DNA of 64,000 bases from JADGRA01 sp052143535 (GTDB lineage: Bacteria > Myxococcota > Myxococcia > Myxococcales > Myxococcaceae): positions 62,001 to 126,000 of the forward strand of contig JBKQSS010000091.1 in assembly GCA_052143535.1 (NCBI GenBank), in the 5' to 3' direction. Position 1 is the stretch's first letter. Each line of letters begins with the position of its first letter. The notes beneath the pieces were generated by a model, which ran no database searches, was not told the DNA's origin, and saw only the letters and a program-made list of their open reading frames with translations. The position numbers and the translations under genes were made by a program. Shown piece after piece: positions 29,094-36,891 of this stretch.

Positions 29094-29483
29094 CTACGGT
29101 GCGCCAGGGACTTCCGGGAGCCGCCACCGCGAGAGCAGGGGCGGTGGCCAAACCGGCAACGTCCTGGTCCGCGCTTGCAGCAGCACCGCCGCAACCAGGA
29201 GACACACCAGCGGCGCGGAGAAGGCCAGCTGCAGGTGCTCGAGGCCGCCCGGGGAGTGGTGATGGGGAGGCCTCGTTTCACGCGGGAGTGGCCGCTGGGT
29301 GTGCTCCGGCTCCACGTGGCCCACCCAGCCCCGCTCGGCGTCGTCATGGAGAAGCGGCTCGCCGTGGGCAAGGACCGCATGTGCCAACGGCCCTGCGCCC
29401 AGTGCCCAGCCGAGCAGCAACAGTCCGAGGGGGGCCGCCGAACGCCGGCGCACTCGCGCAGTCGATGGAGAAGGAGAGTTCAA
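29094..29483 (-). CDS. His-rich membrane-associated protein
   Basis: A 129-residue product with a hydrophobic N-terminal segment (PLGLLLLGWALGAGPLAHAV, perhaps a signal peptide) and a second hydrophobic stretch near residues 88-103 (FSAPLVCLLVAAVLLQA). Between them lie many histidines (AHGEPLLHDD, GHVEPEHTQ, HHHSPGGLEH), a pattern often linked to metal binding. It precedes the TonB receptor by 60 bp on the same strand and so is probably in the same operon. It shares a divergent promoter region with the HupE-like gene. I infer a role in metal handling; no known family is recognised. Confidence 0.65.
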   Translation of the reverse strand: MNSPSPSTARVRRRSAAPLGLLLLGWALGAGPLAHAVLAHGEPLLHDDAERGWVGHVEPEHTQRPLPRETRPPHHHSPGGLEHLQLAFSAPLVCLLVAAVLLQARTRTLPVWPPPLLSRWRLPEVPGAP

Positions 29484-29611
29484 GTCGGCTCGGTTGCTCA
29501 GCGGTCGGGGGCATTACGCAGACGGGCCCCCAGCAGATGCAACTGAAACCTTGTTTGCAGCTCGAGGAGTGCGTCCGGAGCTGCGGCTCCCCGCGTACAG
29601 TGGCTTCAGAA

Positions 29612-30706
29612 ATGACGCCCACCGCCCAGGCTCGAGCCGCAAGCCGCCGAAGCCTGGGGCCCTTCGTGGCCCTCGCAACGTTGCTTCTCGGGCCAGCGGC
29701 CTTCGGCCATCTCACGCGTGTCTCCACCAGCGAGTGGAAGCTCCTGGACGGCGCCGCCTCGGCCGAGCTCCAATTCTTTCGGGGAGACTTCATCGGCCTT
29801 ACTCCCCCAGGGCTTACCGAAGCCGAGTTGGCCGCTCGCGTTCTGACGCTCGTCACCGACAACACCGTGGTTCGCTCGGGTGGCACCGCCTGCTCACTCG
29901 GTCGCCACACCATCGCCGAGAGTGGGGACGGCTGGACCATCACCGCCGGCTGGAGCTGCACCGGCGCCGCCGAGCATTGGTCGGTGACCCTCGGCATTTT
30001 GGAGTTGCTCCCCCCCGGACAAACGCACCTGGCCCGGGTCACGGTGGGAGGCGAGGTGGTGGAGCGCATCGCCCGCAGCGCGACGCCCACCATCGAGGTG
30101 GCCGTCAACCCATCCGTCTGGGCGGCGGCCTGGCGCTTTCTACGCCTCGGGGTGGAACACATCTTCACCGGTTACGACCACATCGCCTTCCTGCTCGCCT
30201 TGCTGCTGCTCGGAGGTCGCTTCGTCGACTTGGTGAAGATTGTCACGAGCTTCACCATCGCTCACTCGGTGACCCTCGCCTTGGCAGCGCTCGGCATCCT
30301 CAACCCGCCGTCGAGGTGGATTGAGCCTCTCATTGCGGCCAGCATCGTGGCCGTTGCCGGGGAGAACCTCTGGGTGCTCCGTCGTGCGAAGGGCGGCAGC
30401 ACCCGGGTGGCCAGCGCACTCCGCCACCGCTGGCGCATCACCTTCGCCTTCGGCTTGGTGCACGGCTTCGGCTTCGCCACCGCTCTTCAGCAGTTGAAGC
30501 TGCCGCGCTCGGCCCTGGTGGCCGGCCTTTTGTCCTTTAACCTCGGCGTGGAAGTGGGCCAGGTCACCATCGTGGCACTGGCCTTCCCAGTCCTTTCCTG
30601 GCTGCGGACGCTGCCTCACTTCCAGCCCTGGGGGCCTCGCGCGCTTTCGGCGGTCATCGCCGCCTTCGGGCTCGGGCTGCTGGCCCTTCGCCTCGCGGGC
30701 GGCTGA
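29612..30706 (+). CDS. HupE/UreJ-2-like membrane protein (putative metal transporter)
   Basis: A 364-residue protein from ATG 29612. After a probable signal peptide (FVALATLLLGPAAFG) comes an extracytoplasmic domain of about 140 residues with two cysteines (TACSLG, WSCTGAA), then a multi-helix membrane domain with the HupE/UreJ motifs VEHIFTGYDHIAFLLALLLL, TIAHSVTLALAALG, FGLVHGFGFATAL and FNLGVEVGQ. The conserved histidines are typical of this group. HupE and UreJ proteins are associated with nickel supply; large members with an outer domain, as here, are uncharacterised. It heads a plus-strand cluster with the DUF4331 and TPR genes and is divergent from the TonB receptor pair. Confidence 0.88.
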   Translation: MTPTAQARAASRRSLGPFVALATLLLGPAAFGHLTRVSTSEWKLLDGAASAELQFFRGDFIGLTPPGLTEAELAARVLTLVTDNTVVRSGGTACSLGRHTIAESGDGWTITAGWSCTGAAEHWSVTLGILELLPPGQTHLARVTVGGEVVERIARSATPTIEVAVNPSVWAAAWRFLRLGVEHIFTGYDHIAFLLALLLLGGRFVDLVKIVTSFTIAHSVTLALAALGILNPPSRWIEPLIAASIVAVAGENLWVLRRAKGGSTRVASALRHRWRITFAFGLVHGFGFATALQQLKLPRSALVAGLLSFNLGVEVGQVTIVALAFPVLSWLRTLPHFQPWGPRALSAVIAAFGLGLLALRLAGG

Positions 30707-30717
30707 CGTCACGTCGG

Positions 30718-30841
30718 GGCCGGCCGCGGGAAGGGCCGGCCTGCGCCCGACCAAACCCCCGGGAGGGGGTGTCGGCGAGAGGCATGCATCCGCCGCCGCT
30801 CGGGGTCCGTAAGGAGGGCAGCGGGGGCGGTTCCCCGCCCC
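30718..30841 (+). promoter_or_regulatory. Three strong GC hairpins in the hupE-DUF4331 gap
   Basis: Between the HupE-like stop (30706) and the DUF4331 start (30857) lie three possible stems: GGCCGGCC (30718-30725) with GGCCGGCC (30734-30741); CCCCC (30756-30760) with GGGGG (30765-30769); and GGGGCGG (30824-30830) with CCGCCCC (30835-30841). The last is followed by TTT and then GGAGGG, the ribosome binding site. They may control or stabilise the downstream transcript, or be partial terminators. Confidence 0.45.
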
Positions 30842-30856
30842 TTTGGAGGGCAGTCC

Positions 30857-31573
30857 ATGAACTTGAAGACACTGGGGTGGTCGGCGCTCGCCGTCACCTT
30901 CTTTGCAGCGCCTTTGGCGCTGGCCGCCGACCATCAGGATGGGCCGGCAGCGACCGCTGACCCGTCCGCCGACATCACCGACGTCTTCGCCTGGACGAGC
31001 TCGGATGCGACCAAGGTCAACTTGGTGATGGATGTTTTTCCATTTGCCACCAGCACCGCGCAGTTCTCCAACACCGTGCAGTACGTCTTCCACACCTCGA
31101 GCCAGCCCGCCTACGGAGGAACGGTGGGAGGCACGGTGAACGTCATTTGCACCTTCGACACCGCTCAAACCATCAGCTGCTGGGCCGGCAGCGAGTACGT
31201 GACTGGTAACGCCAACACAGCGACTGGCCTGAGCAGCGCCGACGGCAAGATGACGGTCTTCGCCGGGCTTCGCGCTGACCCGTTCTTCTTCAATCTCGAC
31301 GGCTTCAAGGCGGTCGCGGCAGACGTCACCGCCGCCAAGGGCAGCCTGACCTTCGACACCAATGGTTGCCCGGCGCTGGGGTCGCTGACCGACCCGACGT
31401 CGACGGCATCGGTGTTGGTCAACCAGCTCATGTCGGCGCCCGATGGCGGGGCGCCGGTGGACCACTTCGTCAACGCCACCCTTCTCGCCATCGTCGTCCA
31501 ACTCGACAAGACCATCCTCACAGCCGGCGGTCCGGTGGTGAGCGTTTGGGCCGCCACGCACGTCACTCCATGA
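30857..31573 (+). CDS. Exported DUF4331-like protein (N-terminal half type)
   Basis: A 238-residue exported protein with a clear signal peptide (TLGWSALAVTFFAAPLALA, cleavage before ADHQDGP) and a GGAGGG ribosome binding site six bases before ATG 30857. The mature start DHQDGPAATADPSADITDVFAW matches the opening of DUF4331 proteins, which typically have a DPxADITDxYAF motif. It then follows the beta-rich pattern of that family (VNLVMDVFPF, FAGLRADPFFFNLDGF, LAIVVQLDK) and ends in PVVSVWAATHVTP. Family members are usually about twice as long; the missing half seems to be encoded by the next gene. The function of DUF4331 is unknown. The stop overlaps an ATG at 31570 (ATGA). Confidence 0.82.
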   Translation: MNLKTLGWSALAVTFFAAPLALAADHQDGPAATADPSADITDVFAWTSSDATKVNLVMDVFPFATSTAQFSNTVQYVFHTSSQPAYGGTVGGTVNVICTFDTAQTISCWAGSEYVTGNANTATGLSSADGKMTVFAGLRADPFFFNLDGFKAVAADVTAAKGSLTFDTNGCPALGSLTDPTSTASVLVNQLMSAPDGGAPVDHFVNATLLAIVVQLDKTILTAGGPVVSVWAATHVTP

Positions 31574-31584
31574 GGAATGCCACC

Positions 31585-32196
31585 ATGACCCGCACTCTGA
31601 CCGTCTTCGGCTTGCTCGTGCTTGCCGCCTGTAGCAGCAGCACCACCCCCTCTACCCCTCCGCCCGCGCCGACACTGGGAACCACCATCGTCGACCGGAT
31701 GGGACGGGCCGGAGTGAACACCGCTCTCACCGACCCGTTCGACACGCTCGAGCCGACCTACACCGAGGGCGCGGCGAAGGACGCCTACAACCTGGTCAGT
31801 AGCCCGTCGGAATGGAGCACCAGTTTCAAGAGCTGGATTGAGGGGAACCTGGCCATTCTCGACGGGTTGGATGGCGTCTGCGGCAACCAATTCATCTTTG
31901 GCTTCATGGGGAGTTCCGCCTACAGCACGCTGGCCAGCGTTCTGGTCGATGACCAGCTGTACCTCAACACCGCCAGCGGGACGTGCTCGACCTACCTCGG
32001 CGTCGAGGCGAATTATGTCGGAGCGATTCCCAACCACGACTGCGGCGGGCGGACCCCACTGGAGAACACCATCGATGAGACCTACTCGCTTTTGGCCATC
32101 GGCGCCCCGAGTGGCGTCACCAACGGCATCACCTCGAGCGCCACCGCCAGCGCCAGCCTCACCACCTTCCCCTTCCTTCCGCCCCCCCCGAACTGA
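31585..32196 (+). CDS. Lipoprotein resembling the C-terminal half of DUF4331
   Basis: The start at ATG 31585 is preceded by TGAGGAA at a good distance; ATG 31570, which overlaps the previous stop, is possible but less well placed. The 203-residue product has a lipobox VLAAC (Cys at about residue 16). The mature chain carries TTIVDRMGRAGVNTALTDPF, a segment that in full-length DUF4331 proteins follows directly after the part encoded by the preceding gene, and later YVGAIPNHDCGGRTPLENTIDETYSLL. The pair thus looks like one DUF4331 unit split into a soluble exported and a lipid-anchored protein. It lies in a co-directional cluster with the TPR gene, three bases downstream. Confidence 0.75.
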   Translation: MTRTLTVFGLLVLAACSSSTTPSTPPPAPTLGTTIVDRMGRAGVNTALTDPFDTLEPTYTEGAAKDAYNLVSSPSEWSTSFKSWIEGNLAILDGLDGVCGNQFIFGFMGSSAYSTLASVLVDDQLYLNTASGTCSTYLGVEANYVGAIPNHDCGGRTPLENTIDETYSLLAIGAPSGVTNGITSSATASASLTTFPFLPPPPN

Positions 32197-32199
32197 AGC

Positions 32200-33423
32200 G
32201 TGAAGACGCGCCGCCTCGGTTGGACGCTTTGTCTGCTCGCGGTCGCCGGCTGCCATCGCGCCGCCCCGGCCGTGGCGGAAGTGGGGGACGCCCTGCGCAC
32301 CACCGACGGCGTCCTGGCGATGGCCAACCTGGACGCGCTCATCGACGGACGCGAAGCCTTCGTCGAGCGGGACTCAGGCGGCGCGTCGCAGCGGGCCGTT
32401 CTGGTCGACCTGCTCCAGACGCGAGGGCAGCTGCTCGGTCGGCTGGCGGACTACGACCGCGCCCAACACGTCGCCCAGACGGCGGTGGCCGTCGCTCCGC
32501 AGCTACCGGAGTCCTGGCTGGCCCGGGCCAGCAACGCCCTCACGTTTCATCAATTCCAGGACGCCCTTGGAGACCTCGACGAAGCGGCCCGTCGCGGTGC
32601 CGACAAGGACGGGGTTGAGGCTCTGCGCGCCTCGGCACTGCTTGCCGAGGGACGGACAGACGAGGCGCTGGCGCTACGCCGGCATGCCGTTCAGCGCTGG
32701 GCAAACACTGCCACGTTGACCTCCCTCGCGGTGGCGGAGGTGGCAGCCGGCGACCTCGCCCAGGCCGACGCGCACCTCGACGCGGCCGTGCGCGCCTACC
32801 ATGACGTGGCACCCTTTCCTTTGGCCTTCGTCGACTTTCAGCGCGCGCTCTTGGCCGAGGAGGAAGGCAATCTCGACCGTGCCGCCGCTCGCTACCGGGC
32901 GGTGCTGCGGCGCCTCCCGCGGCACGTCCAGGCAGCGGTGCACCTGTCAGCCTTGGAGCTGGCACGCGGGCACGTGGAGGCGGCGGCCTCGGTTCTTGCG
33001 CCACTCGGTCCCCTCGACGACCCCGAAGTCCTCGCCCTCCAAGCGGACGTCCTGGAAAGGCAAGGGCAACGCGCCGAAGCGGATGGGCTGCGCCAGCGCG
33101 TGGACGCGCGGTACCGCGTCTTGGTGGCGCGTCACCCCGAGGCATTCGCCGACCACGCGGCCCGCTTCCTCTTGACGCGCGATGCACCGCGCGCGCTGGC
33201 CTTGGCCAGGCTCAACCTTGCCGCGCGCCAGACGTCAGCGGCGTATGACTTGGCGCTGTCCGCAGCCCTGGCCGCGGGCGACGAGGCAGTCCGCTGTGAA
33301 ATCGCCCGGGGCGCGCGGGGGCTTCCCCACCCGCCCCCTCGCCTCACGGCCCTGGCGCAAAATGGCCTTGCCGGATGCGCCTCCGCCGTCCTCCCCGGGG
33401 TTGCCGGGGCGCTCGCTCCCTAG
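32200..33423 (+). CDS. TPR-repeat lipoprotein
   Basis: A 407-residue protein from GTG 32200, three bases after the previous stop. The signal ends in the lipobox LAVAGC (Cys18). The mature chain is almost fully alpha-helical with tetratricopeptide-like repeats (RGQLLGRLADYDRAQHVAQTAVAVAP, ALLAEGRTDEALALRRHAVQRW, LLAEEEGNLDRAAARYRAVLRRLP, VLERQGQRAEADGLRQRV). TPR proteins usually mediate assembly of other proteins. It is the last gene of the HupE-DUF4331 cluster, followed by a strong inverted repeat before the permease gene. The partner is likely to be one of the DUF4331-like proteins, by context only. Confidence 0.82.
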   Translation: MKTRRLGWTLCLLAVAGCHRAAPAVAEVGDALRTTDGVLAMANLDALIDGREAFVERDSGGASQRAVLVDLLQTRGQLLGRLADYDRAQHVAQTAVAVAPQLPESWLARASNALTFHQFQDALGDLDEAARRGADKDGVEALRASALLAEGRTDEALALRRHAVQRWANTATLTSLAVAEVAAGDLAQADAHLDAAVRAYHDVAPFPLAFVDFQRALLAEEEGNLDRAAARYRAVLRRLPRHVQAAVHLSALELARGHVEAAASVLAPLGPLDDPEVLALQADVLERQGQRAEADGLRQRVDARYRVLVARHPEAFADHAARFLLTRDAPRALALARLNLAARQTSAAYDLALSAALAAGDEAVRCEIARGARGLPHPPPRLTALAQNGLAGCASAVLPGVAGALAP

Positions 33424-33462
33424 CCGAAGGCCCGGCGTAGGAGTCGGACCGGCGTTTTTCCG

Positions 33463-33494
33463 GCACGACGCACCGCGGTAACCGCGCGTCGTGC
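33463..33494. terminator. Strong inverted repeat after the TPR gene
   Basis: GCACGACGC (33463-33471) and GCGTCGTGC (33486-33494) are perfect nine-base complements, with a second small stem GCGG/CCGC inside. It lies 40 bp after the TPR gene and 160 bp before the permease. It marks a boundary between the two clusters, but it lacks a T-run, so an operator is also possible. Confidence 0.4.
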
Positions 33495-33654
33495 TTGCGA
33501 GGCGTTCCAGCGCGGGGCTACAAGTCCGCCTCGGTCGAAGCTCCCGCTCACCGGACAGGGTCTAGCGCGCGGGTGTGTGGCGGTCCTGTTGTCGTCTGCG
33601 GTCTTGCGGGGAGCCCTGGCCAAAGCGCCCGGGGATGCCCCAGGGAGAGCGAAC

Positions 33655-35301
33655 GTGACTTGGACTCAGGTCTACAACCCCCTCGGCAACCTCTTTGTCT
33701 CGGCCATCGTGGCCGCCATTCCGGTGGTGGTGTTGCTGGGTGCCCTGGCGTTCTTCCACGTCAAAGCGCACGTGGCGGCGCTCTTGGGCCTTGCGGCCGC
33801 AATCCTGGTGGCGCTCTTCGTCTACCAGATGCCAACGTCCATGGCCTTCGCGGCGGCCCTGAATGGCGGGCTCTTCGGAGCGTTCCCCATCGGTTGGATC
33901 GTCCTCAACGCCATCTTCGTCTACGACGTCTGCGTCACGACTGGGAAATTTGAAGTCGTCAAAGAGACCATCGCCGGCTTGGCCAGTGACCGGCGCATCC
34001 AGATTCTGCTCATCGGCTTTTCCTTCGGCGCCTTCATCGAAGGCGCTGCCGGCTTCGGGACTCCCGTCGCCATCTGTGCCGCGATGCTCATCGGTCTAGG
34101 CTTCAAGCCTCTCGCCGCGGCCGGGCTGGCGCTGATTGGGAACACGGCTCCGGTGGCCTTCGGAGCTCTGGGCATCCCCGTCATCACCCTGGCCAAGGTG
34201 ACCGGGCTCCCGGTCAACCTGCTCGCCGCGATGGTGGGGAGGCAACTGCCATTCTTCTCGGTCATCATCCCCTTCTGGTTGGTGTGGGCGATGGCCGGGT
34301 TTGCCGGAATGCTGGAGGTTTGGCCGGCCTGTCTGGTGGCGGGAGTCTTTTTCGCCGTCCCCCAGTTCCTGGTCAGCAACTTCCATGGTCCCGCGCTGGT
34401 CGACATTGTCGCCTCCGCGGTGAGCATCGTCGCGACCTACGTCCTCTTGAAATTCTGGCAACCGAAGAAAATCTGGCGCTTCGAGGGCGAGCATGACGGC
34501 GTGGAAGGGCTGAAGAAGCACTCCCGGGCGGATGCGTGGAAGGCCTGGATGCCGTGGATTATTCTCTCCGTCCTGGTCGGCGTTTGGGGCACCGGGACGG
34601 TGAAGGATTTCTGGAACAAGTCCCTGGGCGGCATCTTCGCGCCCGCTTTTCACATTCCTGGCCTGCACAACCTGGTCCTCCGGGCGCCTCCTCTGGTGAC
34701 CAAGCCGACCCCGGAGGGCGCCGTCTACGTGCTGAATTACCTCTCCGCGACGGGAACGGCGCTGCTCCTCACCGGCGTGCTGTCCGGGCTGCTTCTAGGG
34801 CTGAGCGTTGGAAAACTGGCCCGCGTCTATTTGGGAACGCTGCACCGGGTGAGGTATTCGCTGTTGACCATCATCGCCATGCTGGCGCTGGGAACGGTCA
34901 CCCGTTATTCCGGCTCGGACTCGACCATGGGCCTTGCCTTCGCCAGTAGCGGGAAAGCCTTCCCCTTCTTCGCCGCGCTGCTCGGCTGGCTGGGTGTCGC
35001 GCTGACCGGAAGTGACACCGCCTCCAACGTCCTCTTCGGAAACCTCCAAAAGGTGAGCGCCCAAGCCCTCGGCCTCAACCCCATTCTCACCGCCGCAGCC
35101 AACAGTTCCGGCGGTGTGATGGGGAAGATGATTGACGCCCAGAGCATCGTCGTGGCCGGTGTGGCCACCGGACAGGTAGGCCAGGAGGGGACCATCCTCC
35201 GGTATGTCTTCTTCCATTCGCTCGCGTTGGCTGTGCTGGTTGGCATTCTGGTCTACCTGCAGGCGTACGTCTTCCCGGGCATGATTCCGCCGTACCCCTA
35301 G
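33655..35301 (+). CDS. lldP: L-lactate/glycolate permease (LctP family)
   Basis: A polytopic inner-membrane permease of 548 residues. The start is GTG 33655, giving MTWTQVYNPLGNLFVSAIVAAIPV, the standard N-terminus of LldP/GlcA proteins, and a GGGAGAG site lies before it; an upstream start at 33577 would add an unrelated 26 residues. Conserved family segments include FSFGAFIEGAAGFGTPVAI, GNTAPVAFGALG, TRYSGSDSTMGLAFA and GSDTASNVLFGNLQ. The substrate can be lactate or glycolate. Because malate synthase and glcDEF follow directly, glycolate (a GlcA role) is at least as likely as lactate. Confidence 0.9.
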   Translation: MTWTQVYNPLGNLFVSAIVAAIPVVVLLGALAFFHVKAHVAALLGLAAAILVALFVYQMPTSMAFAAALNGGLFGAFPIGWIVLNAIFVYDVCVTTGKFEVVKETIAGLASDRRIQILLIGFSFGAFIEGAAGFGTPVAICAAMLIGLGFKPLAAAGLALIGNTAPVAFGALGIPVITLAKVTGLPVNLLAAMVGRQLPFFSVIIPFWLVWAMAGFAGMLEVWPACLVAGVFFAVPQFLVSNFHGPALVDIVASAVSIVATYVLLKFWQPKKIWRFEGEHDGVEGLKKHSRADAWKAWMPWIILSVLVGVWGTGTVKDFWNKSLGGIFAPAFHIPGLHNLVLRAPPLVTKPTPEGAVYVLNYLSATGTALLLTGVLSGLLLGLSVGKLARVYLGTLHRVRYSLLTIIAMLALGTVTRYSGSDSTMGLAFASSGKAFPFFAALLGWLGVALTGSDTASNVLFGNLQKVSAQALGLNPILTAAANSSGGVMGKMIDAQSIVVAGVATGQVGQEGTILRYVFFHSLALAVLVGILVYLQAYVFPGMIPPYP

Positions 35302-35309
35302 GGTTTGCC

Positions 35310-36875
35310 ATGTCGCTGCAGGTCCTGACCGCCGCTCCCGAAGGCACCGAAAAGGTGCTCAGCCGCGAGGCGCTCGCCTTCGTCGAGTCGCTCCACCGGC
35401 AATTCAATCCCACCCGCGAGCAACTCCTCGCGCGCCGCGCGGAACGACAGAAGGCTTTCGACGCCGGGACGACGCCGGATTTTCTGCCCGAGACGAAGGC
35501 TATTCGCGGCGGCGACTGGAAGGTGGCCCACACTCCTGAAGACCTTCAAAAGCGCCGGGTGGAGATTACCGGGCCGGCCGAACGGAAGATGATGATTAAC
35601 GCGCTCAACTCGGGCGCGTCCGTCTTCATGGCCGACTTCGAAGACTCCCTCTCACCTTCCTGGCGAAACGTCGTTCAGGGACAGCAGGCCTGCACCGAAG
35701 CCGTCCGGCGAACTCTGACCTTCACCAGCCCGGAAGGAAAGTCCTACGCGCTGGCCGCACACACCGCGACGCTGTTGGTCCGCCCTCGAGGATGGCACCT
35801 CCCCGAAAAGCACATCACCATCGACGGCAAGCCCATCAGCGCCAGCCTTTTCGACTTCGGCCTGTATTTTTTTCACAACGTCCGGGCGCTGCTGGAGCGT
35901 GGCACGGGTCCATACTTATACCTCCCGAAGATGGAGAGCCACCTCGAGGCGCGGCTGTGGAACGACGTCTTCCGGGCCGCTCAGGACGCGCTGAAGGTTC
36001 CCCAGGGCACGGTGCGGGCCACGGTGCTCATCGAGACGCTGCCTGCAGCCTTCGAGATGGAGGAGATTCTGTACGAGTTGCGTGAGCACGCCAGCGGGCT
36101 GAACGCCGGCCGCTGGGACTACATGTTTTCCTTCATCAAGAAGTTTCGAAACCGGAAGGACAAGGTGCTCCCGGACCGGGTGCAGGTGGCCATGACGGTG
36201 CCCTTTCTCAGGGCCTATACCGAGCTCCTGGTGAAGAGCTGCCACACCCACGGCGCTCACGCCATGGGGGGGATGTCCCCCTTCATTCCCAACCGGAAGA
36301 ATCCGGAAGTCAACGAGAAGGCGCTGGCCAAGGTGCGGGAAGACAAGCTGCGCGAGGTGAACGACGGCTTTGATGGCACCTGGGTGGCCCACCCGGACTT
36401 GGTCCCGGTGGCGATGGAAGTCTTCGACCAGGTGCTCGGAAACCGGCCCCACCAGAAGGAGAAGAGCCGTGCCGAGGTGCGGGTCACCGCCGCCCAACTC
36501 GTCGACCCGGCCGTGCCGGGCGGAAAAATTACCGAGGCCGGCTTCCGTACCAATGTCGAGGTGGCCCTGCAGTACCTCAACCAGTGGCTGTTGGAGAACG
36601 GCGCTGCCGCCATTCACAACCTCATGGAGGACGCCGCCACCGCCGAAATCTCCCGGGCCCAGCTGTGGCAGTGGATTCGCCACGGAGCCACCCTCGACGA
36701 GGGTCGGCCAGCGACGCGGGCCCTGTACGAGACCATCCGCACCGAGGAGCTGGGAAAGCTGGGGGGGCCCGACGCGCAGCGCTTCCGAGACGCTGCCGCG
36801 CTGCTCGACAAGATGGTGCTCTCCGAGGAGTTTCCCGACTTTCTCACCCTGCCCGCCTACGCGCTGCTGGACTAG
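35310..36875 (+). CDS. aceB: Malate synthase A
   Basis: Condenses glyoxylate and acetyl-CoA to malate. The 521-residue size fits isoform A (isoform G is about 720 residues). Recognisable segments are NSGASVFMADFEDSLSP, LLVRPRGWHLPEKH, GPYLYLPKMESHLEARLW, IETLPAAFEMEEILYELREH, NAGRWDYMFSFIKKFRN, AHAMGGMSPFIPNRKN and the catalytic-base region NLMEDAATAEISRAQLWQW. It starts at ATG 35310, eight bases after the permease stop. It sits between the permease and the glycolate oxidase genes, so glyoxylate made by GlcDEF can be converted at once to malate. No isocitrate lyase gene is in the window. Confidence 0.96.
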   Translation: MSLQVLTAAPEGTEKVLSREALAFVESLHRQFNPTREQLLARRAERQKAFDAGTTPDFLPETKAIRGGDWKVAHTPEDLQKRRVEITGPAERKMMINALNSGASVFMADFEDSLSPSWRNVVQGQQACTEAVRRTLTFTSPEGKSYALAAHTATLLVRPRGWHLPEKHITIDGKPISASLFDFGLYFFHNVRALLERGTGPYLYLPKMESHLEARLWNDVFRAAQDALKVPQGTVRATVLIETLPAAFEMEEILYELREHASGLNAGRWDYMFSFIKKFRNRKDKVLPDRVQVAMTVPFLRAYTELLVKSCHTHGAHAMGGMSPFIPNRKNPEVNEKALAKVREDKLREVNDGFDGTWVAHPDLVPVAMEVFDQVLGNRPHQKEKSRAEVRVTAAQLVDPAVPGGKITEAGFRTNVEVALQYLNQWLLENGAAAIHNLMEDAATAEISRAQLWQWIRHGATLDEGRPATRALYETIRTEELGKLGGPDAQRFRDAAALLDKMVLSEEFPDFLTLPAYALLD

Positions 36876-36891
36876 CGCGGAGCGAATTTTC

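Noticed and set aside
30140..31561. A 473-residue minus-strand frame across the HupE-like and DUF4331 genes
   Set aside because: It covers two genes with clear signal peptides or membrane motifs on the other strand and has no motif of its own.
30857..32196. A frameshift or sequencing error breaking one DUF4331 gene
   Set aside because: The second part has its own ribosome binding site and lipobox, so a genuine split is the simpler reading.
33560..33600. A possible sigma54 promoter (TGGCGG-N5-TTGTCG) before the permease gene
   Set aside because: The -12 element has GT in place of the invariant GC, and the match is too weak to report.
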